From Siphonodentalium dalli (taxonomy: Eukaryota > Mollusca > Scaphopoda > Gadilida > Siphonodentaliidae), in contig CP136065.1 in the NCBI GenBank assembly GCA_032622095.1, positions 21,192,134 through 21,256,133 of the forward strand: DNA of 64,000 nucleotides. Direction: 5' to 3'. How positions within the stretch are numbered: the first letter of the stretch is position 1; each line of letters opens with the position of its first letter. Positions 55,901 to 64,000 of this stretch are shown here, piece by piece. The position numbers were made by a program, and so were the translations under genes. The notes beneath the pieces are model-generated. The model was not told the origin of the DNA. It ran no database searches and was given only the letters and a program-made list of their open reading frames with translations.

Positions 55901-58900
55901 CAGAATGCTGAACACCTATACCTCAACATGATTACTAAGTGTTAGAGTGCTGACGGCCTACCTCAACACGATTCATAAGTGTTAGAATGATGAAGAACTA
56001 CCTCAACGTGATTCCCAAGTGTTAGAGTGCTGACGGCCTACCTCAACACGATTCATAAGTGTTAGAATGCTGAAGACCTACCTCAACATGATTCCTAAGT
56101 GTTAGAGTGATGACGGCCTACCTCAACATGATTACTAAGTGTTAGAATGCTGACGGCCTACCTCAACACGATTCATAAGTGTTAGAATGCCGAAGATCTA
56201 CCTCAACATGATTCCTAAGTGTTAGAGTGCTGACGGCCTACATCAACGTGATTCCCAAGTGTTAGAGTGCTGACGGCCTACATCAACACGATTCATAAGT
56301 GTTAGAATGCTGAAGATCTACCTCAACATGATTCCTAAGTGTTAGAATGCTGACGGCCTACCTCAACATGATTCATAAGTGTTAGAATGCTGAAGACCTA
56401 CCTCAACATGATTCCTAAGTGTTAGAATGATGAACACCTACCTCAGCATGACTCCCATGTGTTAGAATGATGAACCATACCTCAATATGATTCCTAAGTG
56501 TTAGAATGGTGAACACCTATACCTCAACATGATTCCTGAGTGTTAGAATGGTGAACACCTATACCTCAACATGATTCATGAGTGTTAGAATGGTGAACAC
56601 CTATACCTCAACATGATTCATAAGTGTTAGAATGGTGAACACCTATACCTCAACATGATTCATAAGAGTTAGAATGGTGAACACCTATACCTCAACATGA
56701 TGCATAAGTGTTAGAATGGTGAACACCTATACCTCAACATGATGCATAAGTGTTATAATTATGAACACCTACCTCAGCATGACTCCCATGTGTTAGAATG
56801 CTGAACCATACCTCAATATGATTCATGCGTGTTAGAATGATGAACACATACCTCAATATGATTCCTAAGTGTTAGAATGATGAACACATACCTCAGCATG
56901 ACTCCCATGTGTTAGAATGCTGAACCATACCTCAATATGATTCATGTGTGTTATAATTATGAACACATGCCTTAATATGATTCCTAAGTGTTAGAATGAC
57001 GAACACATACCTCAACATGATTCATAAGTGTTATAATTATGAACACCTACCTCAGCATGACTCCCATGTGTTAGAATGCTGAACCATACCTCAATATGAT
57101 TCATGCGTGTTATAATGATGAACACATATGCCTTAATGTGATTCATAAGTGTTAGAATGCTGAAGACCTACATCAACATGATTTCTAAGTGTTAGAATGG
57201 TGAACACCTATACCTCAACATGATGCATAAGTGTTAGAATGGTGAACACATATACCTCAGCATGATGCATAAGTGTTAGAATGGTGAACACATATACCTC
57301 AACATGATGCATAAGTGTTAGAATGGTGAACACCTATACCTCAACATGATGCATAAGTGTTAGAATGGTGAACACATATACCTCAACATGATGCATAAGT
57401 GTTAGAATGGTGAACACCTATACCTCAACATGATGTATAAGTGTTAGAATGGTGAACACCTATACCTCAACATGATGCATAAGTGTTAGAATGGTGAACA
57501 CCTATACCTCAACATGATGCATAAGTGTTAGAATGGTGAACACCTATACCTCAACATGATTCATAAGTGTTAGACTGGTGAACACCTATACCTCAACATG
57601 ATTCCTGAGTGTTAAAATGATGAATACCTACCTCAACATTATTCCTAAGTGTTAAAATGGTGAACACCTACCTCAACATGATTCCTAAGTGTTAAAATGA
57701 TGAACACCTACCTCAATATGATTACTAAGTGTTAGAATGGTGAACACCTACCTCAACATGAATGATTCCTAAGTTTTAGAATGGTGAATACCTACCTCAA
57801 CATGATTTCTAAGTGTAAGAATGGTGAATACACATACCTCAATATGATTCCTAAGTGTTAGAATGCTGAAAACCTACCTCAACATGATTTCTAAGTGTAA
57901 GAATGGTGAATACACATACCTCAATATGATTCCTAGATGTTAGAATGGGGAACACCTATACCTCAACATGATTCCTACTTTTTAGAATGATGAAAACCTA
58001 CCTCAACACAATTCCTAAGTCCAGCAGCATCCAACCCAACGGTTTCTGGGAGTTCCATCAGAGTACCAACTTTCCTGTAAGCTGCCGATTCGTATTTCCT
58101 CATTTCTACCTCAGTGTTCACCTTCGATGTGAACTTCCTTGAGTTCGCTGCATAAAGCATAGAATGTCCATCGTCATAAACTATAGGTGTGATCTTTCTC
58201 ACGTCCTGAAATGGTGTAGCGTGCATGAGGTGAGATATTGAACGCTCAGATCAGAAACAGGTTGATACAGTATTTCTTTGTTCACATGTGTCAGGAGGAC
58301 TGTTACAAATGCAGATCAATCAGAACCAGGACCTACATCACCATCTATAAAGTCTTTGGTTAAAACACACTCTTTAAAAAAACGCTCTTTAAATGTGCTC
58401 AATCCGATTCAATGGTCCCCATATCATCAGATTCCAACAACATTTTTTAAGATGCCGCTTCAGTTATCAGAATCGATTAATTGCTCAAAAATAATGCTAA
58501 CCACTGTCAACTATGGAATAAAATTGCCCGAAACGTGTTATTTATCAACATGTTGCTCGACAAATTTGGCCTTATTGTCAACAGAAAGCCTCTTGATTTT
58601 AGAGTTATCCATCTTGATCCGCAATTTGGTCCGAGGCGGTCGGCTCGTCAACTGTCTACTGGGCCACTTATAATTCTCGATTGTGAAAAATAATATTAAA
58701 AAAAAAATCGATATCTAATAACTCTGAGCTTTGATAGGTGGGTTCCTCGACTCGAATCAAATTTTTTTTTTTACCCCCGAATCCAAATAAATAGTAATTG
58801 ACGAGCGCTTAATCGGATTATGCATCTTTAAAACACACTCTTTAAAAAAATAATGCTTTTAAAAATAAAACGCTCTTTTACAATTTGTTCACTGATTTGT

Positions 58901-61320
58901 TACTAATTTTTTTTATATTTCTGCATATCTCAGGGGGGGGGGGGGGGGGGGGGGTTGGAAGAAAAAAAAATTCCGGGCACGTATGCCGGGGTGGGTGGGT
59001 GGTCGATAGGACCAACAAACAATTTTTTCCGCAACTCAAAACAATTTTTCCTGCAAGTCTTTTTGACTGTTTTTGCAATGAGTTTGGCTTAAAACACATA
59101 TATATGTCAATATTAACATAACAGACAAACAGTATAGCCTGTAGCCCATGCTAATGGATTGAATTTTGACCGAATGACCCCAAAATGACTTGTTCCTATT
59201 TACATGTCAATGTTAACATCCATGACTAATAGTATGCACAGAAATTCATATACAGCTGTTTACTGTGAATTTCCCCACGCATATCTGTTTTAGTGTTAAA
59301 AGGGGGGGGGGGTGGGTGTCAAAAAATGGTCGGAAAAAACTGCCAAAAACGGAAAAAATTTGGACGCGGGGGTGGGTGGTTCCCAACAAGGGTCGAAAGT
59401 CAAAAATCAGCATACGTGACTGCACATTTTTTCCGACCCCCCCCCGCATATCTCCGCTATTTAGTCAATATAATCGCCCATGCACCTTCGATTAAACTTC
59501 GATACTCATTTTGAAACACAATGCTGACATTGCGTGGCACCTGTTACACGGATTGAATACCAATCTCTATTTAATCGTGAATCCCGATTATATTGTTTTA
59601 TATCTAATAATTGGCGTAATGGCTGACAATATAGATGTTAATACAGAATGGACTTACATCAAATACTTTTTACTGCAAGATAATTTACAATTGAGAATAA
59701 GTTTCGTCTATAAATGAATGGTCACTGTAGCTTACGGTGCACATAGGCTTTCATAGTGCCATGAAGTGCTTTCAGTCAAGATTGAGAATGGGCATATATG
59801 ACTCATAGTGTCGTCTGTTTGTAACGTTAGCTCTATCATGACGGGAGCTGTGCTAGGGCTGATGCAGCATTGAAGATCCTGTTCCAGCATATTCTCTTAT
59901 ATATGCAAGTATCCCCCCCCCCGGGAAGCCTCGCATACATAAGAGAATGCACTGGCTTACAAGGCCATGGTGAATATAGTTAGGCCAATGTATTCTCTTA
60001 TATATGCCAGGTTCCCTATGGGAGACTCGAATATATAAGAGAATGCACTGGCACAGGGTTTTCGCGTAATTTCAGGAAGCTGCAGTCATAGAAGAGTTAA
60101 TAACAAATAAACATTTCTGGACAAATAACACAAAATAAAATGTACAAAAGTGATGTAATAAAATAAGACGTATTTAGTTTATGAAATGTGATAATCTTCT
60201 AAAAGTGTATGTAGTACTAGTAGACATATCATGGGAATACTATCCAATAATATAAAATGATTTATTAGCTCATTCCATAGCTTTCGGCCATAGGCCTTCG
60301 TCAGTAGAAAACGATCAACACAGTAAAGTCTACATGTTGCTCTGACATCAACTCATTCGTAAAATGGAATGAGCTAATAAATAATTTATATCAATGACAA
60401 TTGGTCCCATTATCTGGATTTTATACATATAATTATCCAATAATATATTGGTATAATCATAGAGCTACCAAATTCTAATTAGTGTATTAATTTATTGAGG
60501 TTGTATAATAATTAGTCATAGTTGAACGGCTAAACTGGAGTATATAATTATGAATAACAAAAGATGTTTATGCAGTCTTTACATTCCCGGCATTTTTGCA
60601 TATAATACATTCTCTTCCTACGACGTTTACTTGATTCCCATAATCACATTTTAGCCCTTTGCCCTCACGAAGTATATAGTCGAAACTGACCCAGTACCAG
60701 ACATCCAGTCTGAACGCAAAATTTAACCACGTGTACCCTTTCCCACTTTCGCTAAATCGTGTGTAACCTTAACCACTCTCTGCCAAGCCTCTGCCATTTT
60801 CCAGTTTTTGTTTGGTGAAAGCGGCCCATCTAGAAGTACTGTATTCACGAATGCAAACACACACATACCCTTTGACCAATGGCGAACGTTCTCAGAACAA
60901 ACACACACATACCCTTTGACCAATGGCGAACGTTCTCAGGACATCAGTCGACAATTGTTTTGAACACGTAAGTGGTTTCGTAAATACTGGACGGGAGCTG
61001 GTAGAATCATCCCGTCTCTTCCTCATCGGTAACCGTCGGGGTGTGTTGCGCGCTTCCAATGAGCGTCGGACGCTGGGAGTTAACATAGAACGTGACCTGT
61101 CCTCCGATAAGAGTTTATCGAACACCGAAGTGAAAACGAGATCAGTTGAGTTCTGTGTAGTACGTTTGTCCAATCTAACAACCGGCTTGGTCGATTCGTA
61201 AGTTTCTCGATCTGTGAGCATCGCGCTACTTAGTGGAGTGTTTAGCGAGATACAACCAAGTCTAGACAATTCTCGCGAGAATGGGGGAACAGTCCCAACT
61301 CTGTTACCTGAACGAACCAT
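52814..61320 (-). CDS. Unrecognised four-exon gene, 315 residues
   Basis: Exons in transcript order: 61320-60913 (136 codons), 58205-58002 (68), 55122-54940 (61), 52966-52814 (50 plus TGA). Every junction is GT-AG and phase 0. The ATG is preceded in frame by a stop. Seen: a Ser/Thr/Arg-rich basic N-terminal third (RRLPMRKRRDDSTSSRP); a mixed middle (VRKITPIVYDDGHSMLYAAN, YRKVGTLMELPETVGLD); a segment with a CC pair; an acidic run (IEEEDEDDAE) and a Trp-rich end (WVEPVAKFDRNIWQNVSNQW). There is no signal peptide, membrane segment or known catalytic motif. I do not recognise the family. The style, with short conserved blocks in a basic disordered chain, would suit a structural or cytoskeletal/ciliary protein, but that is a guess. 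Confidence 0.8.
52967..54939 (-). other. Unknown gene, intron 3
   Basis: Apart from the inverted repeat at 54390-54884, it holds an (AT)n run near 53291, a G11 run (53395-53407) and no recognisable coding sequence. The ORFs at 54121-54447 overlap each other on both strands and look incidental. Confidence 0.5.
54390..54884. repeat. 38-bp inverted repeat pair separated by about 420 bp
   Basis: 'gaaaagccgacgaaaatcct' (54390-54427) recurs inverted at 54847-54884, with one or two mismatches over 38 bp. It could be the TIRs of a MITE. The right arm ends 56 bp from exon 3 of the unknown gene. Confidence 0.7.
54940..55122 (-). CDS. Unknown gene, exon 3
   Basis: Residues 205-265: EFATAAGITTKKFFDIRSVS, YTETIEDDESIPDEITAVEE, then CCSKRGMAPPLIRAASARTV. 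Acceptor cttgcag, donor gtgagt. Confidence 0.8.
55838..58002 (-). repeat. About 50-copy minisatellite (40-42 bp unit) derived from an exon/intron junction
   Basis: On the coding (minus) strand a unit reads ...CTTAGGAATCATGTTGAG|GTAGGT, then gttcatcattctaacac. This matches the end of exon 2 (CTTAGGAATTGTGTTGAG|GTAGGT, then tttcatcattcta) base for base except a few sites. Variants carry GTATAGGT, GTATGTG or GTAGGC after the GAG. The array starts exactly at the donor and fills the first 2.1 kb of the intron. Confidence 0.9.
58002..58205 (-). CDS. Unknown gene, exon 2
   Basis: Residues 137-204: DVRKITPIVYDDGHSMLYAA, NSRKFTSKVNTEVEMRKYES, AAYRKVGTLMELPETVGLDA, then AGLRNCVE. Acceptor atttcag, donor gtaggt. 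The donor is the first of about 50 near-identical donor-like sites downstream. Confidence 0.82.
58385..58832. mobile_element. 480-bp MITE-like repeat, copy 3
   Basis: 'ctttaaatgtgctcaatccg' to 'atcggattatgcatctttaa'. Same family as 43645 and 50198. It lies in intron 1 of the unknown gene, 180 bp upstream of exon 2. Confidence 0.65.
58920..59490. repeat. G-run / 'gggtgggtgggtgg' repeat pair
   Basis: A G22 run at 58933-58954, followed by A-rich and 'ggggtgggtgggtggt' sequence. A related unit (G10 at 59301-59310, 'ggggtgggtggttcccaac', ending in a C9 run) lies at 59290-59450. A third relative is at 46650-46740. Confidence 0.6.
59829..60100. mobile_element. Diverged piggyBac-type hairpin MITE
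   Basis: Left 'ctatcatgacgggagctgtg'; hairpins at 59887-59954 and 59985-60051; right 'tttcaggaagctgcagtcat' and gagttaa (TTAA 60097-60100). A C10 run sits in the first hairpin loop. Confidence 0.65.
60260..60382 (-). ncRNA. Hammerhead-like motif inside a short stem-loop element
   Basis: Minus strand: box CTGACGA (60304-60298), one extra A, stem II GGCC/GGCC with a 3-nt loop (60296-60286), then GAAA (60285-60282) and a minimal AGCT stem III ending at UA. An 18-bp stem closes the unit: atttattagctcattcca (60260-60277) with its complement at 60365-60382. It has the same layout and the same extra A as the motif at 793-849. A retrozyme or Penelope-like relic is likely. Confidence 0.5.
60854..60940 (-). 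repeat. 44-bp tandem duplication spanning the exon 1 splice donor
   Basis: 'ggcgaacgttctcag' plus 'aaacacacacataccctttg' occurs twice in direct succession. Each copy holds a GGTCAAAGG|gtatgtgtg donor. Only the upstream donor (exon end 60913) keeps the reading frame; the second would add 44 nt and run into TGA. Confidence 0.85.
60913..61320 (-). CDS. Unknown gene, exon 1
   Basis: Residues 1-136: MVRSGNRVGTVPPFSRELSR, SSAMLTDRETYESTKPVVRL, DLVFTSVFDKLLSEDRSRSM, then the basic RRLPMRKRRDDS segment and LSTDVLRTFAIGQR. The in-frame TGA 12 nt upstream and the phase-0 donor fit exon 2. Confidence 0.75.
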
Positions 61321-62350
61321 TGCGTTTGATTTTCAGTCGAAAGATATTTTAGTTTCAGCGTCACCAAATCCAACTGCCTGAATAAACCTGTTGCGTATAG
61401 TAGATATCCTTCATCCCAGGGTGGTTCATAACAATAGCGAAGATCATTCACATCCGATCAAAGAATACGGAGATACGGGGATTTCAGATACCAATTTACA
61501 CTTCGAAACAACCTCTTGCTTTCCTCCGATTATTCCGTGAATCCTTTTTTGATACACATTTTCTTGTACATAGTTGAATCTCATCTGTTTATTTTTTTAA
61601 TCAGGTCATTGTCAGCTTTATAGTCCCGATCTGATGAATGTAACCTCGCGTGGCTCACGTTAAGTATCCGAACCATATATGATTTATTCTGGTATATATA
61701 ATGTTAATGTTGTTGCCAATACACAGGCAGAAAATGCTATCGGTCCGATCATATGACCACTGAACGTGCATGTATTCTAAACCCACGCGTTAATATCTTA
61801 GATTTACGATATATTGTGGCTAATCCGATTAAAGGATTAAGCCAACTAATACTAGGTGTTAGACTGTATAATCTACCCTGGGTTTCTCAGGTGACGTCAG
61901 GGCTTACGGCTCATGCACCTCGGTACCTATAAGAGTAATAAGACTCTACAAAAATCGACATTGCCAGAACATATATGTGCAATAGAAAAACCTTAAGTCT
62001 CTTTAATCCCAGAAACAATTACAATTTTAAACATGTGTTGGCGAGTGAGAGGAGCAAGTTTTCAACAAGAAAAAACAGACAAACGAAACAAGACAAATAA
62101 AACAAACAAAAGGCGTCTCATACAATTATTTCCAGGAGTTTATGAGCAGACGTTTATTATGAGCAGACGTTTATTATGAGCAGACGTTTATTCATTATTC
62201 ATTTGAGACCTACGTACACGTTTCGCATAAATCCAAGCAGGAATTGTGACGAATTTTCACCAAATCATTTCTGTTGATATACACAGACAATTCTTGAATC
62301 CCACATGACATCTTCATTACAACATATGTATATAATATATGCAAAGTTAT
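61321..62350. other. Upstream of the unknown gene; no feature
   Basis: It should contain the promoter of the - strand gene. Only a short 'gagcagacgtttattat' triplication (62140-62192) was noticed. Confidence 0.45.
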
Positions 62351-62480
62351 TTAATCCTTCCATGACTGGAGCTTCCTGAAATTTTGCGAAAACCATGTAC
62401 CAGTGCATTCTCTTGTATATGCGAGTCTCCCATATGGAGCACGCATATATAAAGATTACATTGGCCTAACAATACTTATG
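62351..62480. mobile_element. Truncated piggyBac-type hairpin MITE
   Basis: TTAATCCTTCCATGACTGGAG at the left and one hairpin (62400-62463). It is cut off by the next repeat. Confidence 0.55.
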
Positions 62481-62489
62481 TTGTAAGCC

Positions 62490-62515
62490 AGTGCATCTAT
62501 ATCTATATTTGCGAA

Positions 62516-62558
<43 letters not shown>

Positions 62559-64000
62559 GTTCTATAGAAATTAACAGGGGACCATCTAGATGATGTCAAA
62601 GGGGTCTACTATGAGTAACTTTTTACGAGAAAGATAATGGTCGGGGGTAAAATTTTCTAAAGTGACGCCGTTGTTGTCAGGGGCAGAAAAGGGGGAGGGG
62701 CAGAAAATAAATTTGTCAGCGATTGCCACGAAACTTATATATAATCATCCCCATAATATGAGGAATCTAATGGTGTGTTTTAAATATGGCAAAAGTCACG
62801 CCGTTCGCGTCAGGGGTACCCGGAAGGGGGAGGGGCAGAAATTTTTTATGTTGCCGATTGCCACGAAACTTACATATAATCATCCCCATGATATGAAGGA
62901 TCCAACGGTGTGGTTTAAATATGTCAAAAGTGGCGTCGTTCGAGTCAGATTTGCACGAAAGGGGAGAGGGGCACCAAAATTGATAAAACTAATTTTAGCG
63001 CCGATTTCCACCAAATTGATATATATTCTTCTTCATGATACAAGGAATCTAATTGTGCGATTTAACAACGCCAAATTGTTGTCGTTTGGATGAGAGATTG
63101 GGAGGGGGTGGACACTAAATTTGATAATTGGTTTAGTCGCCGATTGCCACCACACTTATACAAAAGCATCCCCATGGTATGAGGAGTCGAATGGTGTGGC
63201 TTATATCTGTCAAGAGTGGCCTCATTCGAGTCAGGGGTGTATTGAAAGAGACAGGGGCACCAAAATTGATGCACAATTGTTTTGGCGCCAATTTCCACCA
63301 AATTGTACGTTCTTATCCATGATACGAGGAATGATCGTGTGATTTAAAGACGCCATAGTGGTGCTGTTTAGGTGAGAGATGGGGAGGGAGGGATTTATAA
63401 AAAAAACATTGTTTAGTCGCCGATTATCACCAAACTTATAAACAATCATCTCCATGATATCAGGAGTGTAATTGTGTGGTCTAAGGATGTCACAAGTGGG
63501 GCCATTCGAGTCAGTGGTGTATAGGGATGAGAGGGACATTATATCTATATGTTTAGTGCCAATTTCCACCTGATTGATACATATTCTTCTCCGTGATACG
63601 AGGACTCTTATCGTGTGGTTTAGACACAACAAATTGGTGCCCTATGGGTGAGAGATATGGGGACCTTCAATTTGATACGAATTTGTATACTCGCCAATTT
63701 TCACCAATTTCATATATATGCATCTCTATATTTTTGGTACCAATTACCATCAAATTCAAACACGTTCTTCTCAAATGATACAAGAAATCAAATTGTGCTG
63801 TCTGTCTGTCTTTCTGTCTGTCTGTGTGTTCTATATATAACTTCACGCGGTACAATCGAAGAGGCAAAAGCTGATACAAATATATTTGGCACTAATTGCC
63901 AACAAATTCATACATGTTTTTATCTAATGATATACCATGAATTAAATGACATTTGGTGTCGTTTGCGTCACGGATGGCGAGCGGATATGCACTATCATAG
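62490..64000. repeat. Degenerate repeats of about 140-170 bp with gtctgtctgtc heads
   Basis: (gtct)n runs at 62516-62557 and 63799-63825. In between, at least six units are built on 'gtcgttcgagtcag', 'gggaggggcagaaa', 'gccgattgccacgaaactta' and 'atcatccccatgatatgagg'. The (tctatat)(gtct)n start resembles non-autonomous Helitron 5' ends, but no CTRR end is visible before the window edge. The ORFs across it are repeat translations. Confidence 0.55.

Noticed and set aside
55838-58002. CRISPR-like array or repeat-encoded protein
   Set aside because: No spacers and no sustained frame; unit lengths vary 40-42 bp. It is a minisatellite from a splice junction.
58278-58693. Overlapping 131- and 70-codon plus-strand ORFs
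   Set aside because: They lie inside a copy of the 480-bp MITE-like family and are not conserved as frames in its other copies.
62662-63632. Several 70-143 codon ORFs on both strands
   Set aside because: All are translations of degenerate tandem repeats without recognisable domains.

Overview
The window is eukaryotic nuclear DNA. It is AT-rich, has GT-AG introns, low gene density and a dense, mostly non-coding transposon landscape. The genes, the repeat types and the frequent short acatgtacatgt-like strings suggest a marine invertebrate, most likely a mollusc or other lophotrochozoan. That placement is inference and nothing in the window proves it. No rRNA, functional tRNA, CRISPR or bacterial gene organisation was found.

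Three multi-exon genes can be assembled with consistent intron phases. (1) A complete CPSF4/CPSF30 gene on the + strand (seven coding exons, 10697-23670, 289 codons) has five CCCH fingers and two zinc knuckles. (2) An arylsulfatase of the B/I/J type on the - strand (eight exons, 49501 down to 31720) keeps every catalytic motif. One exon (35504-35589) lacks a number of bases that is not a multiple of three, so the frame breaks; this copy or haplotype is either broken or misassembled. (3) An unrecognised 315-codon gene on the - strand (four exons, all phase 0, 61320 down to 52814) is followed by a minisatellite of about 50 copies, whose unit is a copy of the exon 2/intron junction. A short Kelch-like (BACK domain) relic lies at 1800-1985.

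Layout: 1-3650 holds the BACK relic, hAT-type hairpin MITEs, a hammerhead-like motif and a SINE. 3650-10150 holds MITEs, a Helitron end and a CGCTTAAG-motif element. 10697-24040 is CPSF4, with a 2.4 kb Mutator-like element, a CpG-rich TIR element, a foldback and a LINE relic in intron 1. 24100-30560 holds two copies of a large element made of about 160-bp tandem units, filling the gap between the convergent CPSF4 and sulfatase genes. 31550-49500 is the sulfatase gene, with satellites and MITEs in its introns. 49500-52730 is intergenic with MITEs. 52730-61320 is the unknown gene. 61320-64000 holds repeats with a Helitron-like flavour.

Three observations stand out. First, tandem duplication is focused on splice junctions in two genes (three places). 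Second, one hairpin module of about 67 nt is shared by MITE families whose terminal repeats differ. Third, two self-cleaving-ribozyme-like (hammerhead) motifs carry the same unusual extra A.
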